Below, piece after piece: positions 1-40,200 of a stretch of 64,000 bases of DNA. Position numbers and translations under genes: made by a program. This DNA comes from Liolophura sinensis (lineage: Eukaryota > Mollusca > Polyplacophora > Chitonida > Chitonidae), in assembly GCF_032854445.1 (NCBI RefSeq), contig NC_088296.1:22311853-22375852 (forward strand). The letters are read 5' to 3'. Position 1 is the stretch's first letter, and each line of letters opens with the position of its first letter. The notes under the pieces are model-generated. The model was not told where the DNA came from. It did no database searches and worked only from the letters and a program-made list of their open reading frames with translations.

Positions 1-1573
1 CTAAAATACAAATCATTTTACTAAATCAGTAGAACTCAGGTTATCAGTTACACCTGGAAAAAGATATGAACAGTAATGCTAAGAACACATACAGCAGTAG
101 TGGGAACTTTTCTCACAAGAATTTCAAGACTTTCAAGTGCTTGTTCAGTTAAATCATGTGTAAATGTGTTAGCTTATGTGGGATGTCATCGTGAAATCCA
201 GGACGATGTAGGACAATTCCTCATTATTGCTGTATCTGATTTTAGCACTACATTCAAGCATTTTCCAGGTGTACCTGACAGCCCCTGGTTAACTGACAGG
301 GTGTGTCCAGGGTCCTTTTGACAAGTAAGTAGCTTAATTGTCATTGATTTGTATTGCAGTTATTATCATCATAAAGTAGGTGGCATAAGGCACATTTTGA
401 CATAAGACATGCTTGCCATCATTTCCATATTAGGATATACAGTGTAAGTATATTTTGAACAAAGTCACACTTTGTTGCATGGAATAATAGAAGTAAAATA
501 ACCGAGTTTTTGTATCGCAGAATAGTTTATTTTAGCAATAAGTTCAGTTTTTCGTCTGTTTCGGGGAAACCTGAACAACTTAATTACTACATCTGTATGT
601 CACAACTTAAACAGTTGAATGGTCTGAATTGCATTTTCTAAAGTTATGCTCACAAGTTGCTTCAGGTTGAGTTTCTTTCAGTTTCAGTTTTGGAATTTAG
701 CAGTCTAAATTGGACTCCTATGCATATGGTGAGTCATAAAGGGAATAAAGTAAAGTAGGGTGTAAAGACAAATATTATTTACTCACTCCTTTTCCCTATG
801 ACCATGTTTTCTGTACATTCTTTACGGTGACTGAACCATTATCGTACATCCAAACTATATGGCATGAATGGTTACCTGGTTTCCAATGTTACTTACTGTC
901 TTGGAATATTACTAATTTACTCTACAATGACAGTGATAGGTAATTGGTGATTTGTAACAGCAAATGGCTTCAAACGGCAGAGTATTTTAGAGCATGTTTG
1001 CAAAATTGGCAGCTGGGGGGGGTCCAGAGGCCCCCAGGCTCCCTGCTCTTTTGCCAGTGCCTCCCCAGCTGCTCTCAGCAGCCACCCGAGAATAACCCAT
1101 CGTACATGTACATGTGTTTAGCAAATTGTGGAGAGGCCTGATGAGGTGATATGAATTTAGAATTGCGTTAAGATCATGGGATATCTCTTTTTGCGGCGTA
1201 CAGCATTGGCACTTTAGAGACAGCACTGGTGACAGAACCGAGTTCCAGGTTAGTGAATGTAACGGCTCAAAACGGTTAATGTGGAAGCTAAGCTGGGAAC
1301 ATGGCCAAACGATTTCAGAGCTACACAAAATTATACTTTTTGTGAAGCCCTCAAATTTAGCAATTACACCAATGTAGTTTTGTCTCCAAAATCAAATTAA
1401 AAAAGTGCACAAATTGCACTGAAATTTGCTCTTTCATATGCGAAAAGGTTGAGGAATTAGGGTATTTACAAATAGCATCTGTTCCCAGAGGGCAATGCTG
1501 TCCTGTGTGTTTCATGATTTGCCTCCCTTCGAAGAGGGCCCGGTGTGTATATATATCCCATTACAAATCTCAC
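1..1573 (-). other. Smad2/3: Smad2/3 intron 3 (partial)
   Basis: No exon recognised on either strand. The region is AT-rich intron sequence. At 1329-1463 it holds part of the CCTCAACC-ended MITE-like family, in minus orientation. Confidence 0.7.
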
Positions 1574-28209
<26,636 letters not shown>

Positions 28210-31200
28210 TTAATACAAAAAGGATAATCTATTGTTTCCCAAGCAATTAGCACCCTGCTTCCAACACGTTCTCCTCAAAGTTGCTAACCCAACCCTCGTT
28301 TGGAAATCTTAACCGCAGCACACCCCAACGAATGGGTCCGACATGAAGTAGAATCAGTATATTACCAGCCACTTTTTCCACAATTTACCCATGTCTTTCA
28401 TTTGTAGAGATGTATACACAAATTCTTCTTTCATTTCTGTGCTGTGAAACTGTCATATTTGCACTAATTAAAGTTTTTCCAACACACATATTCCTCCGCG
28501 GGCACCTTGCGATTTCTCACCCGAGGCCAGGTCATCTAAGGTCAACCGTGGAATAGTGCTTTGAAGCAGAGGAGTATAAAAGTGTCTGCTCGATAGTGGA
28601 AGAAAAATAGCATCCCTCGCGCTCTTTTGTAAAATGTTTATCCACTTCACACAACAACTGTGCCTGTCGCGTCGGTTTTCTGTTTTCCTGTGACATAACG
28701 AATTTTTATTCATTTTCCTAAATTATTTAATTTTTTTTTTGTTTTTTTTTTTTACATATTTTTCGTTTTATATGGCTAGTACGCCATCAAGGGAGATAAT
28801 AAAGGCGACATTGGGGAAAAAGAACTGTTCTCAGACTTGCTGCCCTTGGTTTAGTACACCGGACTTTCCCGGCGGACTCTTGTTTAACGTTTCAAAATTT
28901 TGACATTACCATTACAAAGAACACTGCTGCTTCTGTTTAACATATTGTGGTTCTGCTTTATTTTTTTTTAAACATTTTAAGCAATCTTTTGTAATTCTTC
29001 AATGAATACAGGAAGTAACTGAATATTTGCTTTAAAGTAGACCTACCCATTAAAAAAGTACATATTGCAGCAATATGATCGAGACCACAGAAATATAGAT
29101 TTTGGAATAGATATTTGTTAGGTTACGATGAAACAAGAGATATACATATAGGTCTCCTTCTGGTTCAACTTTTGATAAATGCTAGAAGTTCAACAAACAA
29201 CCTGAAATTATTTTTAATGTTTCCAACTTTCATTTATCCATGCAGGATAAAAAACTTAACTTTATTTTTTAGGAGAACCAATTATAGCAAATTCTTCATG
29301 ATTATAGATATAAATTTGAAAATCATGAACACTTCTTAATTTGTTTCATTTAACAAGATACTGAATACACCAACCTGAAGAAATATCGAGGTACAAACCC
29401 AGGGCCAGTCACAGGAAGTCATTTATTCTACTTCAGCTTGACATATGGCTATCAACTAAATTAGTCAAGCAACAATACTGGAAGAAACCAAAGCCATAAA
29501 GTGTGCTTGGCATGGACAAATTAATTATTATCAGTCAAATCACCTGGCCATATAAGACGCGAGCTCAATCCCATTCTCTGTCAGTTAAAAATTTCCGGTC
29601 TTCCGTTTTGGAGCCTTGGTGCAGTACAGTTTTAGCGGAGGCACTCTGTGTGGTCTTGCATGAAGTATACGGGTAAATATTTCCACACCACAAATATGGC
29701 ACATAAATGAGAGTTTACAAGTAACTAAAAAGTTAGTGCTTTACTCTCATTTCAATCATGACCAAAACAAGTGAAAAATTCATAAGTATGACATTCAGCA
29801 ACAATGAAAATAATATACATCCACGTCCAGTTTGTACAGGAGAGATAATTCACAGATTTCTGCTGCTAAGTGAACAGAAAAAATGCCAACATTTTGAATC
29901 AGGAAAGAAATTTTTTTTTTTTTGGGCGAATTAGCTGAAATTTCTACTACTAGCTGACTCCTCAGGAAGAACATCAATCATGTTGATTAGTTTTGGCCAT
30001 TTTGGTTAGAGATTATATACCTTGAAAATCACAATTTCCGATAACCATGAAAATTCTCAGCGTTTGAGTAAAAATCCAGGCAGAAATGGAAAACTAATTT
30101 TTCTCCCAAAACAGCTAACTTGTTTCATAACAATTCCTGGTGTAAAGCCATAATCATTCATTCATTCAACACAATTCCAATTCTTAGCAGGAATAAAATT
30201 TCAAATTTACAACCTTTGGGTCTACCCTAATTCTTCTAATTTTTAGGACTGATATTTGTAGCTTTGAAATCAAAGAATAACATTTCTCTCCCAGTTTTTG
30301 GAAAAAAGTACAAATTTTGTTCATTTGATTGACTTACCAAGTGAAACAAAGCTAAATATTACTGTTACATTTAGGTCTACATGTTTGTTGGCTAAATACA
30401 GCATACCAGGTGTTTAAAACATACGGAGAATGCTTGTTGAATGGTGTCATAACGTATAAACATTGACACAAATTTACTTTCTCAGATTTTGGGTTCAATG
30501 TCACAAACTTTTGTCGAAAATAATTTTTGTGCTGAAAGTAGTCACAAACTTGTTACAAAATACTGTCACAATTTGGGTCAATGGTCACAAAATACTGTCA
30601 CAATTTGGGTCAATGGTCACAAAATTCTGTGATGATTTTGGGCCATTTTTCTGACAGTCAACAGAGACTTAAAACTCTTTCACTAAAAACAACAAAATCA
30701 GCTTCATGGAAGAAACCAGGGCATAGTAAAACCACTTCTATGTACCAGTCACCTGACAAACTTTCACTGACTTGAGATTTTTGGCAAAATATCAGTCACC
30801 ACAAATCCAATCAAATTTTTGTGATTATTTTAGAATATCGCAAATAATTACCTTCACAAAAAAGTTCCCGATATTTATAATACGGATCGCATTATATTTT
30901 TTTTTTCAAATCTAATCATTTCAAGACTACATATGTACAAGTACTAATTTGAACTATTCTCAGTAACAGAAAAGTTTTCTTTATTAAATCTTTAAATATG
31001 TCACCATTCGTTCAAGATTCTACAACTGAGTCAATCACAGAAAATAACCACTGAATGATATGCAAATTGCTTTAATAAAAACGCTTTCAAAATGAATAAT
31101 CTCATCATAATAGCACTACAGGTTTGACAGACATGTAAGTGGGTGATTATGAAAATGCAAATTTTGGGCTATTAACAAATCCACACGACTTGACAATGTG

Positions 31201-31835
31201 GACATTTTGACAATACATTCAGTCTACAATTCCTGATGTTCACAAATGTATAAAAACAGAGCTCAGTCATGCATACCCGACTTCGGCCAATTAAAGAAAA
31301 AAAAAAACAAAAAACATGTCTAACATGTCATGACCCATAAACCCTTGTGTCAAGATAGGATTATAGGATTACAGGATTAAAGGATTAGTGTCCAGATTTA
31401 GCACACAATCCAGGGCCATACTTAGAGCCATTTTTAGTTCGGGTAATATAGTTGTAGTTAAACTAACAAGTACATGTAAGTATGATGGTTTATCCTTAAA
31501 AAGATAAGTTTTCAAACAAATTTCCTTCATTCAGAGAATCAGAAGCACCAAGAAAGCGTCATTTTGATGCTTCATAAAATTTCTTTCTGTACGCTGTCAC
31601 AAATTTACCTTTCAACTTTGGTTTCAGAACCTTCACATGTTTTTTAGATATTGCCCTGTAATCTTAATTACAAATATTATAACCTGTTTAAACAGAATGA
31701 TATCAGTAGGGCTTCTGAGAAATACAATGAATTTAAACCCACTAAAAAAAAAGATTCAAGGCCCTCATTGCTCTCCAGCTGACCGCCAAATCCCTTACCA
31801 GTATGCAGATATTCTTGGAGTAGTTGTAAATGTTT

Positions 31836-32066
31836 TGGTCACATGACGAGGAGGAGTCATTAGGTGTGTGGAAATACACACATGTACCACGTCTCGCAGC
31901 AGAGCAAGGGCATGTCGGCAACACAACACCCCACCCTAGTCATATTACCCTGAGATCATCAAACCTACTATTTCCTTGCTCCAACCTCTGAGTGCTGAGT
32001 GCCAAGCCAGGCAGCAACCAGTATCATTTTTAAAAGTCTTTGATTCGACCCGGCCCAACCTGGTAC
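31836..32066 (-). mobile_element. SINE-C copy abutting the 45-bp array
   Basis: CACATGACGAGGAGGAGTCA tail side, CACCCCACCCTAGTCATATT body, head TTGATTCGACCCGGCCCAAC. The head end runs straight into the first 45-bp unit. Confidence 0.78.
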
Positions 32067-33306
32067 CTCAGCTCAGTGGCGACGTTACAGTTGACCACCT
32101 GCGTGTCTTGTCTCAGCTCAGTGGCAACATCACAGTTGACCACCTGCTTGGCTCATCTCATCTCAGTGGCGACGTCACAGCTGACCACCTGCGTGGCTCA
32201 TCTCAGCTCAGTGGCGCCGTCACAGCTGACCACCTGCGTGTCTCGTCTCAGCTCAGTGGCAACGTCACAGCTGACCACCTGCCTGTCTCGTCTCAGCTCA
32301 GTGGTGACGTCACAGGTGACCACCTGCGAGGCTCGTCTCAGCTCAGTGGCGACATTACAGCTGACCACCTGCGTGTCTCGTCTCAGCTCAGTGGCCACAT
32401 CACAGCAGACCACCTGCGTGGCTCGTCTCAGCTGAGTGGCGACGTCACAGCTGACCACCTGCGTGGCTCGTCTCAGCTCAGTGGCAACATCACAGCTGAC
32501 CACCTGCATGGCTCATCTTAGCTCAGTGGCAATGTCACAGTTGACCACCTGCGTGGCTCATCTCAGCTAAGTGGCGACGTCACAGCTGACCACCTGCGTG
32601 TCTCATCTTAGCTCAGTGGCGACGTCACAGCTGACCACCTGCATGTCTCGTCTCAGTGGCGATGTCACAGTTGACCACCTGCATGTCTCGTCTCAGCTCA
32701 GTGGTGATGTCACAGCTGACCACCTGCATGTCTCGTCTCAGTGGCGACGTCACAGCTGACCACCTGCGTGGCTTGTCTGAGCTCAGTGGTGACGTCATAG
32801 CTGACCACCTGCGTGGCTCATCTCAGCTCAGTGGCGACGTCACAGTTGACCACCTGCGTGGCTCGTCTCAGCTAAGTGGCAACATCACAGCTGACCACCT
32901 GCGTGTCTCGTCTCAGTGGCGATGTCACAGCTGACCACCTGCGTGTCTTGTCTCAGCTCAGTGACGACGTCACAGTTGACAACCTGCGTGGCTCGTCTCA
33001 GCTAAGTGGCAACATCAAAGCTGACCACCTGCATGGCTCATCTTAGCTCAGTGGCGCCGTCACAGTTGACCACCTGTGTGTCTCGTCTCAGCTAAGTGGC
33101 AACATCACAGCTGACCACCTGCATGGCTCATCTTAGCTCAGTGGCGCCGTCACAGTTGACCACCTGCGTGTCTCATCTCAGCTCAGTGGCAACGTCACAG
33201 CTGACCACCTGCGTGTCTGGTCTCAGTGGCGAAGTCACAGCTGACCAACTGTGTGGCTCGTCTCAGCTAAGTGGCGACGTCACAGCTGACCACCTGCATG
33301 GCTTGT
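32067..33306. repeat. 45-bp minisatellite, about 28 units, with 40-bp deletion variants
   Basis: The unit contains GGCGACGTCACAGCTGACCA followed by CCTGCGTGGCTCGTCTCAGC. Some units are 40 bp, having lost 5 bp between two CTCAG words. The array abuts the head end of a SINE-C copy. A 181-codon frame crosses it, but the 40-bp units and in-frame TAG codons break it, so I do not call it coding. Confidence 0.96.
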
Positions 33307-34175
33307 TTGCCTTTTAATTTTGTTTGTTTGTTCTTTTCAAAACATTTTCCAGATGGTTTCTTGGTTTTCTTGGAAGGCTGTGACAGTAGTCTTAGCCTCA
33401 TAATAAAGTATTAAATTTTTATTTCTGCTTAACAGCCTTACATCTTTAAACTCGATGATGGCCAAACCTCTTGAAGTTACTGCTATTGTTTGTCTTTTAC
33501 CGGGTTCTTTGATGTTCAATGTGAAAAACAGATTCCTCAATCACAATGAACTGACGCCATATCTTCTACCACATGACCAAACCAAGATGTCTGATCTCTA
33601 GAACGTTCTCCAAAAGCATTTCCAAAAAAAAAAAAAAAAAGGATCTTCTCAAATTGTTCATTTGTAAACAACTTAAGACAAGCTTACAGTAACAAGCATT
33701 GTGGGTAGAAGAGATTCAAATTTTATGAAATATACAACCATGTACCTTAATTCTTCAACTTTTTCGATTAATATTTTGAAACATTCTGAGGGAACTATTG
33801 GGGCGTAGAAAAACAATGTTTAGCATCATTTTCATAATAATTGTATACATACAGTCCACGAGGAAAAAGTGCTTTAGTGGTTGAAAAAGATGAAGATTTA
33901 CAGTTTGTCATAATTCTCCTCCAATCAAATATATTTGGGTAGCCATGGGTTACCATCGTCAAACCAAACTGCACGGACTTTCGCAGAACTGCAAACTTCT
34001 ATGCACACACAACCAGAGGATCACATTTGCCTCCTGCTTCACACACTTCCTGAGAGTCCCAAAGTAATGAACTTGTCACATGATTCAGAATTTGCTCTTG
34101 ACAACCCTGAAAACAGCTGATGACCATATATGGAGTCCTCATCACATGACCTCAGGAGGACACGACTGGATGACA

Positions 34176-34238
34176 TTACTGAGGCTTTACACCAGTGGAC
34201 CCAAATCCCCCATCACCACGCTCTGTCACATCCAAAGT
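34176..34238 (-). CDS. DUT: DUT exon 6 with motif 5 and stop
   Basis: 63 bp of coding sequence after the acceptor [31 protein letters not shown], stop. Motif 5 is the glycine-rich C-terminal arm that closes over the active site of the neighbouring subunit. A possible AATAAA on the minus strand near 33417 is the nearest I noticed, about 760 bp downstream; the true 3' end is unknown. Confidence 0.95.
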   Translation of the reverse strand, partial: TLDVTERGDGGFGSTGVKPQ

Positions 34239-37200
34239 CTGGAAAAAACAAAAGAGAATCATTAAAATGCATCAGATTACAATAAATAAGCAAAGATTCT
34301 TCAGTGTGAGGTTCTGCGCATCAAGATTTGGAACTTAAATCCTGTTTTCTTGGTTTACGCTGATAGATTTTTCAGCATAATTCTTGGGCAGGTGACTTAA
34401 GCCATAAACTCTCCTTGTACCGCGTGGCATGTCGTTTAACTTTCAAATCCCTGAATGAGTAGCCAAATTATCTCAATGGACATAAAAGCCCAACCAGGCC
34501 ACATCAATTTCAGTTCTTGTCTTACGGGCAGAATAATTTATTTATTTATTTAATTGGTGTTTTACGCTGTACTCAAGAATATTTCACTTATACGACGGCA
34601 GGCAACATTATGGTGGGTGGAAACCGGGCAGAGCCCAGGGGAAACCCACGACCATCCGAAGGTTGCTGGAGACCTTCCCACTTACGACCGGAGAGGAAGC
34701 CAGCGGGCAGAATAAATGTTAAATAATACTGATCCAAACCGACCGTAGCCTAGTATAATGTCGCTTGGACAATATCACAATCTTACCACTGCCAACAGGG
34801 ATATTTTTAAAAATGTCAAGCACTTATTTTCAAGATATTTGTCAGGACGAGGTATCCACTCACCTTACATTCCTTTAGTTCAGGTATGCAAATCTTCTCC
34901 ATGATCAACTGTGCAATTCTGTCACCCTTACTCACTATAATCAAAATGAATAAAAAAAATGCTTAAAATCAATCAGAAGTTCATAGGCAATGTACTCGGG
35001 AAAGACCGTATTCACTCAAACTGATGAGACATTCACAAACAATGTGCTCCCTTAAGTGAATAAGAACTCCATCAACATTCATAAACAATGTACTCCCTTA
35101 AGTGAATAAGAAAACCATCAACATTCATAAACAATGTACTCCCTTTAGTGAATAAGAACTCCATCAACATTCATAAACAATGTACTCCCTTAAGTGAATA
35201 AGAAATCCATCAACATTCATAAACAATGTACTCCCTTAAGTGAATAAGAAATCCATCAACATTCATAAACAATGTACTCCCTTAAGTGAATAAGATCTCC
35301 ATCAACATTCATAAACAATGTACTCCCTTAAGTGAATAAGAAAACCCATCAACATTCATAAACAATGTACTCCCTTTAGTGAATAAGAACTCCATCAACA
35401 TTCATAAACAATGTACTCCTTAAGTGAATAAGAAATCATCAACATTCATAAACAATGTACTCCCCTTAAGTGAATAAGAAAACCATCAACATTCATAAAC
35501 AATGTACTCCCTTTAGTGAATAAGAACTCCATCAACATTCATAAACAATGTACTCCCTTAAGTGAATAAGAAAACCATCAACATTCATAAACAATTTTCT
35601 CTCTTAAGGGAATAAGAACTCCATCAACATTCATAAACAATGTACTCCCTTAAGTGAATAAGAAATCCATCAACATTCATAAACAATTTTTTCTCTTAAG
35701 TGAATAAGAAAACCATCAACATTCATAAACAATGTACTCCCTTTAGTGAATAAGAACTCCATCAACATTCATAAACAATGTACTCCCTTAAGTGAATAAG
35801 AAAACCATCAACATTCATAAACAATTTTCTCTCTTAAGTGAATAAGAAAACCATCAACATTCATAAACAATGTACTCCCTTAAGTGAATAAGAAAACCAT
35901 CAACATTCATAAACAATGTACTCCCTTTAGTGAATAAGAACTCCATCAACATTCATAAACAATGTACTCCCTTAAGTGAATAAGAAATCCATCAACATTC
36001 ATAAACAATTTTCTCTCTTAAGTGAATAAGAAAACCATCAACATTCATAAACAATGTACTCCCTTTAGTGAATAAGAACTCCATCAACATTCATAAACAA
36101 TGTACTCCCTTAAGTGAATAAGAAATCCATCAACATTCATAAACAATATACTCCCTTTAGTGAATAAGAACTCCATCAACATTCATAAACAATATACTCC
36201 CTTAAGTGAATAAGAAAACCATCAACATTCATAAACAATGTACTCCCTTTAGTGAATAAGAACTCCATCAACATTCATAAACAATGTACTCCCTTAAGTG
36301 AATAAGAAAACCATCAACATTCATAAACAATGTACTCCCTTAAGTGAATAAGAAATCCATCAACATTCATAAACAATGTACTCCCTTAAGTGAATAAGAA
36401 ATCCATCAACATTCATAAACAATATACTCCCTTAAGTGAATAAGAAAACCATCAACATTCATAAACAATGTACTCCCTTAAGTGAATAAGAAATCCATCA
36501 ACATTCATAAACAATGTACTCCCTTAAGTGAATAAGAAAACCATCAACATTCATAAACAATGTACTCCCTTAAGTGAACAAGAAATCCATCAACATTCAT
36601 AAACAATATACTCCCTTAAGTGAATAAGAACTCCATCAACATTCATAAACAATGTACTCCCTTAAGTGAATAAGAAAACCATCAACATTCATAAACAATG
36701 TACTCCCTTTAGTGAATAAGAACTCCATCAACATTCATAAACAATGTACTCCCTTAAGTGAATAAGAAAACCATCAACATTCATAAACAATGTACTCCCT
36801 TAAGTGAATAAGAACTCCATCAACATTCATAAACAATGTACTCCCTTAAGTGAATAAGAAAACCATCAACATTCATAAACAATGTACTCCCTTAAGTGAA
36901 TAAGAACTCCATCAACATTCATAAACAATGTACTCCCTTAAGTGAATAAGAAATCCATCAACATTCATAAACAATTTTTTCTCTTAAGTGAATAAGAAAA
37001 CCATCAACATTCATAAACAATGTACTCCCTTTAGTGAATAAGAACTCCATCAACATTCATAAACAATGTACTCCCTTAAGTGAATAAGAAATCCATCAAC
37101 ATTCATAAACAATTTTCTCTCTTAAGTGAATAAGAAAACCATCAACATTCATAAACAATGTACTCCCTTTAGTGAATAAGAACTCCATCAACATTCATAA

Positions 37201-40200
37201 ACAATGTACTCCCTTAAGTGAATAAGAAATCCATCAACATTCATAAACAATGTACTCCCTTAAGTGAATAAGAAAACCATCAACATTCATAAACAATGTA
37301 CTCCCTTTAGTGAATAAGAACTCCATCAACATTCATAAACAATGTACTCCCTTAAGTGAATAAGAAAACCATCAACATTCATAAACAATGTACTCCCTTT
37401 AGTGAATAAGAACTCCATCAACATTCATAAACAATGTACTCCCTTAAGTGAATAAGAAAACCATCAACATTCATAAACAATGTACTCCCTTTAGTGAATA
37501 AGAACTCCATCAACATTCATAAACAATGTACTCCCTTAAGTGAATAAGAAAACCATCAACATTCATAAACAATGTACTCCCTTAAGTGAATAAGAAAACC
37601 ATCAACATTCATAAACAATGTACTCCCTTTAGTGAATAAGAACTCCATCAACATTCATAAACAATGTACTCCCTTAAGTGAATAAGAAAACCATCAACAT
37701 TCATAAACAATGTACTCCCTTAAGTGAATAAGAACTCCATCAACATTCATAAACAATGTACTCCCTTTAGTGAATAAGAACTCCATCAACATTCATAAAC
37801 AATGTACTCCCTTAAGTGAATAAGAAAACCATCAACATTCATAAACAATGTACTCCCTTTAGTGAATAAGAACTCCATCAACATTCATAAACAATGTACT
37901 CCCTTAAGTGAATAAGAAAACCATCAACATTCATAAACAATGTACTCCCTTGAGTGAATACGAAATCCATAAACCACAAATGGTTTTGTTTAATATCATA
38001 CTCAAGACAAGTCTGTGAAGGCCTACAGCTATAAGCATTGCTTAAACTTGTTCAAATACACAAGATCATATTTATATTCATTTGGTTTTCAATTGCTCCA
38101 TCTTCAAACACAAAGAAAATTACTGCATCATTTCTTTATAGGAGAGTTTATACTTGGAACTCTTTTGTCGTCAAAGGTAAAAACAGTCCTACTGTGTCAG
38201 GTGACTTGTGAAAAATGTTAGGCAACCTTTCTTCAGAATTAATTTACTGATCACCTGTCTCCCCCTTTTCCAGAGGCACAAATGACACATCTTTCATTTA
38301 TATACTTTCCAGGTTCACAAACGTTCAGATTTTCAACATTCATCAACTCCAAATTACTTATTCTGACATCTTTTTCAGACACTCATGCTAATAGTGAATG
38401 TCATCAGAAACAGTTGCCTAACATTTCTGACAGGTCACATGATACAGTTGGGCTTTTCCTATCTTCATCGATAAAAGACTTCGAACTTGAAACTCCTCTA
38501 TTATACAAATGCCTTTCCATGTGGTTGGTGTGATAACTTTTCCAGGGGAGACTGCAATAGCTCTTTTTTTACCCACGGTTATTCCCCTTTAAATGTGCGT
38601 GTATTGTAGAACATACAATCGCAGAGTAACAACTCCAACCATGATGAAAAATTACTGCAAATTGCGGCATGCATTTTTTTCTTTTCAGCTATTTCACACT
38701 GCATTGCTAAAACATCACAACACAGCGTGATTATACTTTATTAATGTATTCTATTTTTCTTCAGTTTTTTTTCCTTGTATTCTTGGAAATTATTTAATTG
38801 TTGGCTGCTTTACTCCTTCCTGAAGAAATGTTCACTTCCCTAAGTAGGATCTCTTTAATGAGTAGAGGAAACCAGAGTAGAGGAAATCGAAGTAACTGGG
38901 GTAAATCGCAAGCTACTGACAAGCCCCCCAAAAATTGATTGATGTACAGACACGTACACCATGTCTATAGATAACTCGTCCTGCCCTGCGTAATGGTGAC
39001 AGAATGGCAAGAATCACTACACTTTCTGCCATCAAACATTTTTCTTTTCGTCATTTTTCAGTCAAATTATTCATTTATCTGATTAGGGTTTTCTGCCCGC
39101 TTATATGACAGTGATCAATTTTATATTTGCTTAGAACCAGCCTCTGAAAAGCCACAATTAATTGCAGGTTGTTGGCAGGCCTTCCCACCTATGCGTGGAA
39201 TGGAACCCAGCACGAGCTGGACTTGAACTCTCAGTGACTGAATTGGGGAGAGGCTCCCATGTTGGCACAATAACCACTAGGCCACAGAGGCTCCCATTTG
39301 TCAATCAACTGACAGCTGATATGTCAAGCTGGACAACAACTACTCTCGGTGCTGAATAAAATCATAAAATGTTTGAATAAATAACTCACCTTTGAAATCC
39401 TCACTTCCAAAATTGAACAGCACTACTCTCACATTCCCTCTGTAGTCTTGATCTATTACTCCAGCTGAAACCAAAGTGAAAGTGAAAGTGCAATGTACTA
39501 AATCTATATGTTTATAACGTCATTAGCCTAAGACAAGCATTAGTCTGCACAAACAGAGTGGCTGAATCTACAAATCATGTTGTTACTGACAAACTTAAAA
39601 GTGGTCTTCACACGTGTTGGTCTGCACAAACAGAGTGGCTGAATCTACAAATCATGTTGTTACTGACAAACTTAAAAGTGGTATTCACACGTGTTGGTCT
39701 GCACAAACAGAGTGGCTGAATCTACAAATCATGTTGTTACTGACAAACTTAAAAGTGGTATTCACACGTGTTGGTCTGCACAAACAGAGTGGCTGAATCT
39801 ACAAATCATGTCGTTACTGACAAACTTAAAAGTGGTCTTGGGGCCTCCGTGGCTCAGTCGGTTAGCGCGCTAGCGCAGCGTAATGACCCAGGAGTCTCTC
39901 ACCAATGCGGTCGCTGTGAGTTCAAGTCCAGGTCATGCTGGCTTCCTCTCCGGCCGTACGTGGGAAGGTCTGCCAGCAACCTGCGGATGGTCGTGGGTTT
40001 CCCCCGGGCTGTGCCCGGTTTCCACCCACCATAATGCTGGCCGCCGTCGTATAAGTGAAATATTCTTGAGTACGGCGTAAAACACCAATCAAATAAATAA
40101 ATAAAATAAAAGTGGTCTTCACACGTGTTGGTCTGCACAAACAGAGTGGCTGAATCTACAAATCATGTCGTTACTGACAAACTTAAAAGTGGTCTTCACA

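Noticed and set aside
31976-32521. 181-codon plus-strand frame with 15-residue repeats (LSGDVTADHLRGSSQ)
   Set aside because: It starts inside a SINE-C, and 40-bp units and TAG codons break the frame further along the same array. Variation shows no protein-level constraint.
39840-39935. Functional tRNA gene
   Set aside because: A and B boxes are present, but the spacing and the downstream SINE body and tail show a SINE head; I saw no complete cloverleaf.
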